From Diphasiastrum complanatum (lineage: Eukaryota > Streptophyta > Lycopodiopsida > Lycopodiales > Lycopodiaceae): 64,000 nt of DNA. The stretch covers positions 46,600,403 to 46,664,402 of the forward strand of contig CM055110.1 in NCBI GenBank assembly GCA_029204225.1. The letters run 5' to 3'. Positions 34,443 through 47,600 of this stretch are shown here, one piece after another; within the stretch, counting starts at the first letter, position 1, and each line of letters opens with the position of its first letter. Position numbers and translations under genes: made by a program. The notes under the pieces were generated by a model. It was not told the origin of the DNA. It ran no database searches and saw nothing but the letters and a program-made list of their open reading frames with translations.

Positions 34443-34455
34443 AGCTCTGATACCA
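34443..34455 (-). promoter_or_regulatory. Primer-binding site of G
   Basis: TGGTATCAGAGCT on the minus strand inside the 5' LTR, unchanged relative to C. Confidence 0.92.
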
Positions 34456-35110
34456 TGTGAAAAATACAGATCCTAAGTGGATCTAAACTCCAAGATCATT
34501 GGATTGAATGCTTGCACTCCAAACTACATAAGCTAGGAATTGGCAACACATTCTATGCTACCTAGAATGCAAAGAACTTGATCAAAAAGCATTTATCACA
34601 AATGGAAACTTCCATAAACATCAAGTGCGGCCCAAAATAGCATTATACAGTCCATAATACATCAGCCTATCACTTTTGGAAAGCACCTAAGATCATACAC
34701 AATAGCTTGAAGACAATACACACAACAATGCTCTCAATGGAGGAAGAAACAATGACAATGATCTATTGATCTCAATGAAGCATACAAAAGGTTTCTCCAC
34801 CCTGTTCTCCACGACTTCCCTACTATTTATGGATGAGGAAGATGACTCTCTCTCCTCTCTCTAGAAGGTACTTGACCCTAGATATTCCCTATATAGGAAA
34901 AATAGCTAAAAATGGCTTATATGACCAAAATACATCAAAATGGTCTCATTTTGAAGGGTATGAAGTTTGACACTTCATCATACTGAAAAAATACAGTAAA
35001 TAAAAACATTGTGGCCTGGTTCACACGTGTGAAACTCCAGAACCAAAACTATTTACAATTTTAGCCAATTTAGGCCTCAAACTAGCTAGGAAATGTTGAC
35101 AATTTTCACA
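34456..35110 (-). repeat. 5' LTR of G (655 bp)
   Basis: Full-length copy ending at target duplication ACATT; CACACGTGTG at 35022. It carries A at 34503, like the 5' LTR of C. Confidence 0.93.
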
Positions 35111-35115
35111 ACATT

Positions 35116-38330
<3,215 letters not shown>

Positions 38331-38760
38331 TATGGAATCGACCTACATTTCTCTATGTCCTTTGACTGGTGTTGCACAAGATTGGTTTTATAATCAAGAC
38401 TTGATAGAACGATCTGATTGAGAAGTAGTTAAAGTTGGACTGGTTATGATGTCCAATCCTAGGAAGTTCTTGGAAGATTCTTTTATGTTATTAAGTAAAA
38501 TCAAATTGGGAAAGAAAGAGATGGTGCACGATCATATTGAACATATCAAGACTCTTCGATCTGAGTGTGAACCTAATTTTCTAAATGATGAGGCCCTTAT
38601 CATGTGGTTTTTGGCTAGATTGCCAAAATATATCAAACATGAGCTCACACATCGTGAATAGTACTTGACATTGCAACAAGCAATGGATGAAGCTATACAT
38701 GAAAAAGATGAAGATTCAAATGATGTGCCATTCCTAGATTATATTAGGATTTACACCTAA
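38331..38760 (+). pseudogene. Gypsy-type gag relic
   Basis: The plus strand reads LTGVAQDWFYNQD and then, after a stop and a short gap, an open stretch (38446-38661) with NPRKFLEDSFMLLSKIKLG, HDHIEHIKTLRSEC and LARLPKYIKHEL. This has the layout of the Ty3/gypsy retrotransposon gag (capsid) domain. A TAG after HRE and a later TAA interrupt the continuation (LTLQQAMDEAIHEKDED). It is related to the scrap at 5600-5895. No LTR or pol can be linked to it. Confidence 0.55.
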
Positions 38761-39039
38761 GTTTATGATGAGATTTTGACCACCTAGCCACCTACTTGGC
38801 ATGACTCTAGGAAAGAGACTAGGGCTGCAAATCAGGACAAGAAAGCTAAGTTAACTTCCTTATTACATGCTGGAAATTCACCTAGCTTTACAAAGGAAGT
38901 CACTTTTGCTATGTATTCCATCTCTCCATAGTGAGAAGAACGATTATTTTTGGAGCTCATTGGCAATCTCAAGCTACTCCACTATGTACACATGATTTTG
39001 TGATTCTAATGCAACCAAAGTGATTCAGCCTTCCATCTC

Positions 39040-39256
39040 TGTTTGCAAGCCGTACAACAGGCCTTATTTCACACGTGTGAACTCGGATCTACATCTTTGA
39101 TCAATGTTTTTGATTGTTAATGCTTGTTGTTTGTTATATTGCCAATCTAGATCAACATTTATGTGACTAGTTATTTGATAGATTGTTAAGACAACATCCA
39201 ATTAGTCTTGATCTTTCTAAGATCCATTTATGGTCCTAAAGTACAATACTTCTACA
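39040..39256 (+). repeat. LTR end of an old copia
   Basis: Ends TACTTCTACA directly before the primer site at 39257 and includes TTCACACGTGTGAA at 39068-39081. The start of the LTR is not visible. The family differs from D and C. Confidence 0.55.
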
Positions 39257-39269
39257 TGGTATCAGAGCC
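39257..39269 (+). promoter_or_regulatory. Primer-binding site of copia relic
   Basis: TGGTATCAGAGCC, complementary to initiator Met-tRNA. No gag can be followed downstream. Confidence 0.75.
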
Positions 39270-39689
39270 AAGTACAAGAGAATAAAGCAAATTCATTTTT
39301 AGCGAGTATTGGTGCTAAAAACTAGTATTTAGAGGGCGAGCTAGCATTTAAACTTTGGGCTGTAGACATTGTAAAAGGCTAGTGACAGTATCACAGCCTG
39401 AGAATCAACTGTATTGAATATTTAATAACTCCAACAACTGTAAGAAATGTTGCAATCAAGCTAGCTAGATCTTGAAGCTTGAAAATCAATATAATCAAAT
39501 ATAGAACAAGATGATAATGATTATCTTTTAATACAAAACGCGATCCAGCCAACGGAGAACTGCCATAAGATACTTTGGCATGTATGAGATACAAGCAAGT
39601 TTCATCTTCTTTGTTCAAGTTGGCATGAACTACCTCTGCATCATGGCTCTCAATCACTTAATTTAAAGAATTGCTAATTAGTACTTTAT

Positions 39690-39950
39690 AATTAGGATTA
39701 AGACACTATGTGTTGTTGGCAGTTGCTTTCAGACAATATTTGATTCTGTCCGGTTGTGATGAAAGTACTGTTGAGCCGCCGAATGTTCGAGTCGACTATT
39801 GGAGTTGATAGTGACATATGCCTAGTTGGTGAAGTTGAATTGTCGATGTCGGACGTCTGACGAATAGTTGGTGTCAGATGAGTAGTCGATGTGTCCGACG
39901 AATAGTCAAGGTCGGTCAAATAGTCGGTGTGGGCTCAATCGACAGAACAC
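39690..39950 (-). repeat. Dispersed repeat with GTCGATG-rich tail, copy 1
   Basis: 39690-39780 matches 57965-58060 (shared cacta-gtgttgttggcagt, and ttgtgaNNaaNgtactg). It is followed by a tract rich in gaatagtcgatgtc-like words. The second copy is likewise followed by short repeats containing cgatg. The family is unknown; an LTR or leader of a decayed copia is possible. Confidence 0.45.
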
Positions 39951-40647
39951 TGTCACCAATTTCTTTGTATTTTTGCAGACTATCAAGAAACAAGTGTTTT
40001 TTGCAGAGTATGCAAGTGAATGGATCTAGATTAGCAAAAAGATAGGGATGGAGAGGATAGATCCAACACCCCCCCTTCTGGATCCTTGAATGCCTTAATT
40101 TTCAAATTCAAAATAATACAAAAATTCTTGTGTGCTTCCAGATTTAACCCTTTTGTAAATATGTTAGCTGCCATGTATTGGGTTCTGCAAAATTTCAGAC
40201 TTATCTCCTTGTTGAGTATTTTGCTCTCGATGTAGTGGTACTTAATTTTGATGTGCTTGCTCTTAGAATGAAATCTAGGATTGATTGATAATTTAATAGC
40301 ACTATGATTGTCACATTGGATAATTGTTGAAGCAGATCATCTGAGACCAATATCAGACAAGAAATTTCTCAATCAAATTGTCTCTTTGGTAGTTTGAGAG
40401 GCTGGAATGTATTCTGATTCTGTAGGTGACATTGCAATGGAGGTTTGATTTTTATTGTTCTATGATATTAACCATTATTGAACATGAAGACAAGTCTAGA
40501 AGTCAATCTTCTAGTGTCAATATCACCTGTCCAATTTGCATCTGTATATCCATGAAGTGTATGGATATTAGATGGATCAACATCACCATAGTAGATGTAG
40601 AGGTCAATAGTAGCTCGTACATATCTGATTACTCTAAAAAGAGCTTT

Positions 40648-41001
40648 CTAGTGGATCATACCACAGTTGGCCATGTATTGGTTCAAGAAGTTGATGGCGT
40701 ATGCAAGATTGAGCCTGGTGGAGATCATTGCATACATCAGAGATCCGATAATTGATTTGTGCCACACATGTTGCGTTGACATTTGCTCTTTTGCCATACA
40801 TCCAAACTGGTTAGCAACAACACAAGCATCAAGTTTGAACAATTTACCTTGCCTGTTTTCTTTTGCAATTAATTCATCTTCTCTCTTGATCAAACAAGCA
40901 TCACCAACAAACTCCACCTTGAATCCCTTATCAAGTAATTGACTCACACTAAGAAGGTTCTTAGTAATGGAAGGAATGAATAAAAAATCCTTGAAATTCA
41001 C
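40648..41001 (-). pseudogene. In-frame fusion of pre-integrase and RT end
   Basis: The open frame begins FKDFLFIPSITKNLLSVSQLLDKG and runs to TQHVWHK, the C-like pre-integrase region, then changes in frame to SIIGSLMYAMISTRLNLAYAI, the C-terminal part of a different copia RT. The join is at about 40765. All of integrase and the RT active site are missing. Confidence 0.7.
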
Positions 41002-41277
41002 ATTCCTATTAGTAGAAAGGGAAATAGCTGTGCCAATCCCTTGGATTGCTCACTCACCATCGTATTTGGCCATGTAGATCACCTTCTTGTCACCTTCAAA
41101 TGCCATCAAAGATGAGTAATACTCTTCATGATATGTCATATGTGATGTAGCTCCACTATCAATCTACCAAGAATCAATGTCTCCATGATTAGCCAACAAA
41201 CAAGATGACATAACAAAAGCAACATTTGAGATTTGTTCATCAACACCATCTTCATCAATAGTTAGGTTGGTTTGCTT

Positions 41278-41496
41278 CTAACCTTGATCTCTCTTCTTCT
41301 TGAAGCAATCACTAGAGAAATGCCCTTTGACTCCACAATAAAATAGCTTTAACTTTGACATATCTTTCTTTTTACCAACAAAAGTAGAAGGCCCACATTT
41401 TCCAACTTGAGATGAAGAAGTAGATCCACCTCTTGATAGAAGCCTAAACTCCTCATTCACCAAAATCTCTTTGTAGAGGGATGCATCAAGATCCAT
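41278..41496 (-). pseudogene. Copia H gag tail with altered zinc knuckle
   Basis: Encodes a gag C-terminus ending in KLKLFYCGVKGHFSSDC. Related elements have KCFYC, so the first cysteine of the CCHC knuckle has become Leu and zinc binding is expected to be lost. Confidence 0.65.
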
Positions 41497-41500
41497 TGAT

Positions 41501-41827
41501 ATTTTTGATATATTCTTGGTATCGATTGATCTTCTGCATTTTTTTCATTGCAAATATTGATTGCATCAATAGTTTCTCTTGGTCTCTGATTATGTGTAGC
41601 CATTAGTCCAAAGTGATGGATATGGAATGTCATTGGGTGACACATAATGCAAATATGGAGCATGTTGAATCCTTATATGATACGAGAAAGAAAGTTTTCT
41701 ATGCAAGACTTTGTGGTAGTCGTAAATCGGACTACAAGATGTTGGCCATCCACCGTTGCTCTTCCCGATTGCTCTTTTATCTATGAGCAAAAATTGACAA
41801 AATTTTTGACAAAATGACTACTGTGTG
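41501..41827. other. Unassigned stretch
   Basis: No gene recognised between relic H and the tandem repeat. Short minus-strand frames have no known motif. Confidence 0.3.
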
Positions 41828-42416
41828 ATTGATTGATTGATCGGCATTAAAAGGCCTGATTTGATGGCGATTGTATTGCCTATGGCTCTTGTTGTTTAAT
41901 TAATTGATCAACATTCAAGGGATGATTTGATTGAGATTCTAGTATTTGGTTGCTCTCATTGTTTTGATTTATCTTGGTGGAGTTGGTGGTATCACTGATG
42001 ATGTATTGAGTGAGCTTCTTGTGCACATTGGTGTGAAACTTGAGGAACTTGTGGACTTCGTATTGCATATGGCTCTTGTTGTTTGATTGATCAGCATTAA
42101 ATGGGGTGATTTAATTGAGATTCTAGTCTTTGGTTGCTCTCATTGTTCTGATTTATCTTGGTGGGATTGGTGGTAGATACTGATGATGTCTTGAGTGAGC
42201 TTCTTGTGCACATTGGTGTGAAATTTGAGGAACTTGTGGACTTCTTATTGCATGTGGCTCTTGTTGTTTGATTGATTAACGTTCAAGGAGTGATTTGATT
42301 GAGATTCTAGTGTTTGGTTGCTCTCATTGTTGTGATTTATCTTGGTGGAGTTGGTGGTATCACTGATGATGTCTTGGGTGAGCTTCTTGTGCACATTGGT
42401 GTGAAACTTGAGGAAC
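41828..42416. repeat. 185-bp tandem repeat, three units plus a partial
   Basis: Units start at 41875, 42062 and 42247 (attgcNtNtggctcttgttg), giving periods of 187 and 185 bp. The third unit is cut off at 42416 after gaggaactc. A partial unit (gattgatcggcattaaa) precedes at 41828. Units differ by scattered substitutions and small indels, e.g. cttggtggagttgg/cttggtgggattgg. No known satellite family is recognised. Confidence 0.85.
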
Positions 42417-42944
42417 TCTAGATCTGTCTTTTAGATTGCCGGTAAGTACTTGAATGCTCTTAATATATACCATATACATTTGTTGCAATGCAAAACATAC
42501 TAGTATATGTTTTTGTCACTTTAGCTCAAATTGCAGATGGTTGCAGATCACTATTGAAATTAACGTCACTACGAAGATGAATTGGCATACAAGAAAATGA
42601 AACTATATGTTTGCTGAGTGTGAAATATTGTATGAAATGTTGAGATATAAAACATTAGATCACTACTAGCAACAATTAAATATGATTTTTAATACAATTC
42701 AATCAATCTCATCTGTAGACAATTTCTCATTTACATCATCATAGATATCTCGCCATTCATCTGAGTCAAGTGCTAAATGTAGTTCAAGCCTACATATACA
42801 TTCTAGGATGGACATAGGTGCCTATAGTTCATCTTCTTCATCGTTTGCATCACTTTCACACTCATCTAGTAGTCTAATTCTTTCACAAATTTCAAACAGA
42901 TGGTCTATTGGGAGATTATAAGTATCATCATCAATGTTTAGCCA
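42417..42944. other. Unassigned stretch
   Basis: AT-rich, no gene or repeat recognised. Short runs of catcatc-type words at 42730-42930. Confidence 0.3.
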
Positions 42945-43414
42945 GGTTCCTCCTCTCTACTATAAAAAGGGACCAACTCGAGTTGTTCCTCATGTTCATT
43001 TTCTCATTTCAATAAAGCAGATTGGTTCTCTTTAGAAATGGATTGATGAATGTCCTTGCTCTTCCTCTCTTCTCCTCTATTCCTCATGCTTTCTTTGAAT
43101 TTTGCTAATTGTTGGATTTGATCATTATTGGGATTGCTATTTCTTATGCTTTTTGTGAGAGAGAAAAGGAGAGAGAGAGAAGAGTGAATTTCTATCATTG
43201 TTGTGGATTTAGGGTTAATGAAGTAGGGTTAATGGATGTAGTGTTAATGCTTAGTGTTAATGGATGTTAGTGTTAGATCCTCCATTCATGTTGAAATCTG
43301 AACTAAACTATCGCTCTCATGGGAACGAACCTACGCGTGACAACTAACTCCGTCTCTTTGATGCTAGATTGACTAGATCTTGGATTCAGGTTAGGCAAGG
43401 AAAGAAACCCAGTA
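42945..43414 (+). repeat. 5'-truncated gypsy-type LTR (LTR1)
   Basis: Matches the LTRs at 43440 and 45148 from the TATA-box region (actataaaaagggacc) to the end (gaaagaaacccagtaca). It is followed by a decayed primer-site-like ttgtgtcgttgttagaggg, then directly by the start of LTR2. The first third (U3) is missing. Confidence 0.75.
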
Positions 43415-43439
43415 CAATTTTTGTGTCGTTGTTAGAGGG

Positions 43440-44012
43440 TGATCACATACTTATTTGATTAATTAGAATGTTAATAAAAGGACTTTAGGCCTTTTTGCGG
43501 GAATTTTAATGTCATAGGGCCTAAATGTCAAGTTAGTGAATAAAGTTGGGTTTCTCTCCAATTTTGATGGTTCCCACACTTTTTTAAATTTGAATAAAAA
43601 GAGAGGCAAGACTAGACCAATAGGATTCAGAGGCCAGGGTCCTCCTCTCTACTATAAAAAGGGACCAACTCGAGTTGTTCCTCATGTTCATTTCCTCATT
43701 TCAATAAAGCAGATTGGTTCTCTTTAGAAATGGATTGATGAATGTCCTTGCTCTTCCTGTCTTAGGAGAGAGAGAAGAGTAAGTTTCTATCATTGTTGTG
43801 GATTTAGGGTTAATGGAAGTAGGGTTAATGGATGTAGTGTTAATGCTTAGTGTTAATGGATGTTAGTGTTAGATCCTCCATTCATGTTGAAATCTGAACT
43901 ATACTATCGCTCTCATGGGAATGAACCTACGCGTGACAACTAAATCCGTCTCTTTGATGCTAGATTGACTAGATCTTGGATTCAAGTTAGGCAAGGAAAG
44001 AAACCCACTACA
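43440..44012 (+). repeat. LTR2 of element I (573 bp)
   Basis: Begins TGATCACATA and ends CACTACA. TATA box ctataaaaag at about 43652. It lacks about 70-130 bp present in LTR1 and LTR3 after gctcttcct. Contains agggttaatgg-type repeats. Confidence 0.8.
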
Positions 44013-44016
44013 ATTT

Positions 44017-44035
44017 TGGCGCCGTTGCCGGGGAG
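44017..44035 (+). promoter_or_regulatory. Gypsy (Athila/Tat-type) primer-binding site
   Basis: TGGCGCCGTTGCCGGGGAG, four bases after the LTR end, is the characteristic primer site of plant Athila/Tat gypsy elements. Confidence 0.85.
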
Positions 44036-44215
44036 CTACGCCAATTTTTCAGTTTGCAGCATGTTTGGTTGATGGTTAGCTTGCATTAGGCATCTTGTCA
44101 TGGCATGCTAGGGTTAGCTTTGCAGTATGGATGTGATTTGTGAGAGTTATGTCCCAAAACGTTCAAAAAATGAGTGGTGACTGTATTTTTTGTTTTTTTT
44201 TTAAATTTTTGCCTC

Positions 44216-44825
44216 TATTTTATTCAATTTTTTCCCTATGTTTTGTTTCCTATAATTAAATCTGAATAGAGCATTGAAAGGGCTTTCTTTCCGTTTAATT
44301 TATATATGCTGACTGCATGACAACGTTAGTAAATATGCAACATGAATGGAGGCAGATTAAAATGGGATCTAAGGAGTATTGAGCAATCTACAAATTTTTG
44401 AAATTGGCAACAAAATTCTGTAAACTTGTCAAAAACAAGAAACTTCCAGATTCATTTTTTTTCTGCCCTGTTTGATTCATTTTTTGCCCTACTTTCTATT
44501 CTTTGTAATTCAATCTGAATAACTAAGCTGTAGAGCATTAGAAGGGCTTTCTATCCATATAATTTTTTTGGATTCCGTTCAGTATTGAGCAAGTTACAAA
44601 TTTTTGAAGTTGGCAACAAAATTCTGTGAACTTGTCAAAAACCAGAAACTTCCAGATTCATTTTTTTTTCTGCCCTGTTTGATTCATTTTTTGCCCAGCC
44701 TTATGTTCTTTATAATTCCATCTGAATATCTAGAGTTGTAGAGCATTAAAAGGGCTTTCTGGAGATATAATTGTTTTTTCATTTCGTTACATATTCAGGA
44801 AGTTACAAATTTTTGAAAATGTCAA
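44216..44825 (+). repeat. Three-fold repeat of about 200 bp in element I
   Basis: Each unit contains gattcattttttgccc-like, aattNNatctgaata, agagcattNaaagggcttt and agttacaaatttttgaa words, starting near 44216, 44450 and 44656. The copies are diverged and AT-rich and occupy the leader before the open frame. Confidence 0.7.
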
Positions 44826-45136
44826 AAAAAAACAATTCTGTAATTACCTTGTCGTTAGCTTCAACAATGTCATTGCTAGCAGGTGCACCTATCTACAAGG
44901 ATCAACATCAACAAGCATTATCTTGGGATCTTTTTTTGGATGGTGTCGACTACCCATTTGTCAATGCACAAGGTTATCATGAATGGCCACCGGACCCATA
45001 TGGCTATTCAAGCGTCGAGGTTGGTGTCGTGGGACCGCCACCAGTTTTGGTGAGAGATACTGGAGGGTTTGCGGATCCCAAGGCAACCCTAACCCTAGTT
45101 AATAAGTGGGAGGGATTTGGCACCCTCCGTGTGTAA
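44819..45136 (+). CDS. Unrecognised small ORF of element I
   Basis: An open frame of 105 residues from the internal Met (MSKKNNSVITLSL), or 121 residues from a Met at 44771. The later Met is preferred because the first 16 codons lie in the repeat. The product is hydrophilic, with several aromatic residues, a Pro-rich segment (GPPPVLV) and no cysteines, zinc knuckle or protease motif. It ends just before the 3' LTR. I do not recognise it. It could be a captured host fragment, an unusual gag remnant or chance. Confidence 0.35.
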   Translation: MSKKNNSVITLSLASTMSLLAGAPIYKDQHQQALSWDLFLDGVDYPFVNAQGYHEWPPDPYGYSSVEVGVVGPPPVLVRDTGGFADPKATLTLVNKWEGFGTLRV

Positions 45137-45147
45137 TTCCAATCCAA

Positions 45148-45788
45148 TGATCACATAGTTATTTGATTAATTAGAATGTTAATAAAAGGACTTTAGGCCT
45201 TTTTGCGGGACTTTTAATGTCGCAGGGCCTAAATGTCAAGTTAGTGAATAAAGTTGGGTTTCCCTCCAATTTTGATGGTTCCCACACTTTTTTAAATTTG
45301 AATAAAAAGAGAGGCAAGATTGGACCAATAGGATTCAGAGGCCAGGGTCCTCCTCTCTAGTATAAAAAGAGACCAACTCGAGTTGTTCCTCATATTCATT
45401 TCCTCATTTCAATAAAGCAGATTGGTTCTCTTTAGAAATGGATTGATGAATGTCCTTGCTCTTCCTCTCTTCTCCTCCATTTTGTTAGATTTGATCATTA
45501 TTGGGATTGCTATTTCTTATGCTTTTTGTGAGAGAGAAAGGAGAGAGAAAGAGAGTAAGTTTCTTTCATTGTTGTGGATTTAGGGTTAATGGAAGTAGGG
45601 TTAATGGATGTAGTGTTAATGCTTAGTGTTAATGGATGTTAGTGTTAGATCCTCCATTCATGTTGAAATCTGAACTATACTATCACTCTCATGGGAACGA
45701 ACCTCCGCGTGACAGCTAACTCCGTCTCTTTGATGCTAGATTGACTAGATCTTGGATTCAGGTTAGGCAAGGAAAGAAACCCGCTACA
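45148..45788 (+). repeat. LTR3 of element I (641 bp)
   Basis: Begins TGATCACATAG and ends CGCTACA. Closely similar to LTR2 apart from the extra internal segment, with TATA box tataaaaaga near 45361. Confidence 0.8.
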
Positions 45789-46670
45789 ATCACAAGCAAT
45801 CATGCAAACCAGACCAAGCACGAGTATTAAGACTCAACACGAATATATACAAGCAAGACACTCAGGCATGATTACTAACAGATAACAAAGACAAGGTCTC
45901 TCTTTGAGATAGCCCTGCCAAGGATCTTTGCCTAGCCGCGCCCATATAGATCGACGATCACAGAATCAGCCCAAAGAGAACACCCATCCAACTATCTGTG
46001 CTTTCACCATTAAGCAGCACATTGCCTTAATCACACCCCACCAACTCTGGTCAATAGCCCTTATAGCTAAACGATCGGCATCTATCCCGAATATGTCGCC
46101 TCGCACCCCACAAGGCACAAACCATGCTTTCACCAGCCTAATAGCAACACTCTATCTCATTTGTCCTACGTGCAGACAGCGCCAGGCCCGAACCATGGGA
46201 ACTGACCGTGCTTACACCTCAAGGGCAGCACCTGGACACATTAAGTCTCCCATTTTGCCAACCACCCCAATCGTGGATGCACTCGTGCTTTCACCATTAG
46301 GCAGCACATTGCCTTAGTAATGCCCCGACAAATCTGGTCGATAGCCTTTATAGCTAAACGATCAGCAGCTATCCTTGAATATGTCACCCGGCACCCCACA
46401 AGGCACAGACCTTGCTTTCACCTACCTAGGCAGCACTTTGCCTCATTTCTCCTATGTGCAGACGACGCCAGGCTCGAACCGCGAGAACTGACCGTGTTTA
46501 CACCTCAAGGGTAGCACCTTGACTCATCAAGTTCCCCGTTCTGCCAACCACCCCGACCATGGAGGCACCCGTGCTTACACTATGGGCAGCACCTTGCACA
46601 ACAGTTGTCCTGATGAACCCCAAACAATGGCCATTTCTATAAGATCCGCATAGCTGACTGGCCAGTCGAC
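45789..46670 (-). repeat. GC-richer repeat with 284-bp tandem units
   Basis: Two diverged units begin near 46000 and 46287 (gtgctttcaccattaNgcagcac), with a third beginning near 46569, a period of about 284 bp. Each contains tctggtcNatagcc, cgcaccccacaaggcac and gacgccaggc words. Open frames cross it on both strands but none has a recognised motif. It lies inside a primer site at 46671, so it may be leader sequence of a minus-strand LTR element. Confidence 0.6.
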
Positions 46671-46681
46671 TCTGATACCAC
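46671..46681 (-). promoter_or_regulatory. Primer-binding site, minus strand
   Basis: TGGTATCAGAG on the minus strand, two bases from an LTR-like end ACAACA (46684). Suggests a Met-tRNA-primed LTR element running to lower coordinates. Confidence 0.6.
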
Positions 46682-46683
46682 AT

Positions 46684-47600
46684 GTTGTGCAGGCATCCCA
46701 AAGGGAGCCGGGAACCATGACTTAGCTTCTCGGCTTTCAACTCTTGTCGTTCGAACCCACTTGACATACAAGCAACCAACTCGCCAACAACAATCAGACT
46801 TAACCAACTTGAAGTTCGGAAACCAAGATTGAGATCCACAACCTGGCACCATGCCAGACGGGGGTCTCAATGTGGGTGACTTCCCTCCAAGCAAGCCGCC
46901 TGCGCCGACATACATCAAACTTAACTAACTCAAGGCTTCATTACAAACGAGTAACATCCATTCCAAGCAAGTCGTCTTAACCAACTCAAAGCTTTGCACA
47001 AGCGTTGGAAGCCAACCTGGCGCCACGCTAGACTGAACAGCCATAAATAGGAAACTTACACCCAAGCAAGCCATCCAACTTAGCCGACAGGTTAGAGCCC
47101 GTTCCCCAAGAGCTTAACCCATTCACGTTCATGCAAGGAACACTCAGAACCACAAGCCGCGACAGATATGAAGACAACCAGTTCCTGGACCGAATGGTCT
47201 CCATAGCATACTGTTGGCGTCCCAGACCAAATGGTCCCGACAACATACCACTGGCGTTCCAGGATACGACCCTCAGCTATATGCCAGATCAAAAAGTTTG
47301 AAGCGGCCTTACAATTGGCACTTTAACCGAACATTGGAACCCAGAAGGTAATCAAGTTAGTTTGAGAAAAATTCCACTTTATTAATAAATCTGAGAAGGC
47401 TATATCTCAAGTGTGTGAGCGACCCTAGTCTCCAGGGTGCTGGCATGCCAAGGCAGACGCCAAGACAACATTCCAACAGGGGGAGCTGAGACTTGGTTGG
47501 AGCCTGAGTCGCAACTTGCATCTCTCTATTGTTTTGTTGGGATTTGCCACCTCCCCTCATACCAAGTGCTCTGTCCAAGCTGGTAAAGCACATTTTCTCA
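46684..47600 (-). repeat. Probable LTR of unassigned element
   Basis: The start (plus text TGTTGTGCAGGC) lies beside the primer site. The upper limit is not defined. GC-rich, with several ggcgtcccaga/ggcgttccagga words near 47215-47260. No gene. Confidence 0.35.

Larger units (their letters stand above)
31459..35110 (-). mobile_element. Element G: deleted derivative of C
   Basis: Two 655-bp LTRs nearly identical to those of C enclose only 2.34 kb (C: 5.12 kb). ACATT flanks both ends (31454-31458 and 35111-35115), so this is a separate insertion. Three deletions relative to C: about 555 bp joining QNFVM to NSDFAGD (removes RT YVDD), about 100 bp near 32752 (removes the first RT Asp region), and about 2.13 kb near 33505 (removes gag, protease and most of integrase). 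Junctions show only short shared bases. Primer site, polypurine tract and most of the leader remain. It is non-autonomous and could have moved only with proteins from an element such as C, unless the deletions occurred after insertion. Confidence 0.93.
40080..41500 (-). mobile_element. Chimeric copia relic H
   Basis: Minus-strand relic with gag zinc knuckle, protease/pre-integrase and then, with integrase and most RT missing, the RT end and RNase H. The 3' part (40080-40765: GSLMYAMISTRLNLAYAINFLNQYM, and decayed HYIESKILNKEISL, TKGL-type motifs) is of the GSLMYAMV type and differs from elements A-G (GSLIWLTITRPDLSF). The 5' part resembles element C. No LTRs were identified, though PPT-like AGAAGGGGGGG (minus strand) lies near 40070. 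Confidence 0.65.
43440..45788 (+). mobile_element. Non-autonomous gypsy-type LTR element I
   Basis: LTR2 (43440-44012) and LTR3 (45148-45788) enclose a 1.1-kb interior with an Athila/Tat-like primer site but no gag, protease, integrase or RT. The interior holds a three-fold repeat of about 200 bp (about 44216-44825) and one 106-121-codon open frame. A purine-rich tract (gtgggaggga, about 45109) lies near the 3' LTR. The flanks GAGGG and ATCAC do not match, as expected if LTR1 and LTR2 belong to a tandem or recombined arrangement. Confidence 0.75.

Noticed and set aside
46498-47292. Several overlapping frames in the GC-richer region
   Set aside because: No known motif, overlapping frames on one strand, and located in a presumed LTR/leader repeat. 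GC richness alone explains their length.
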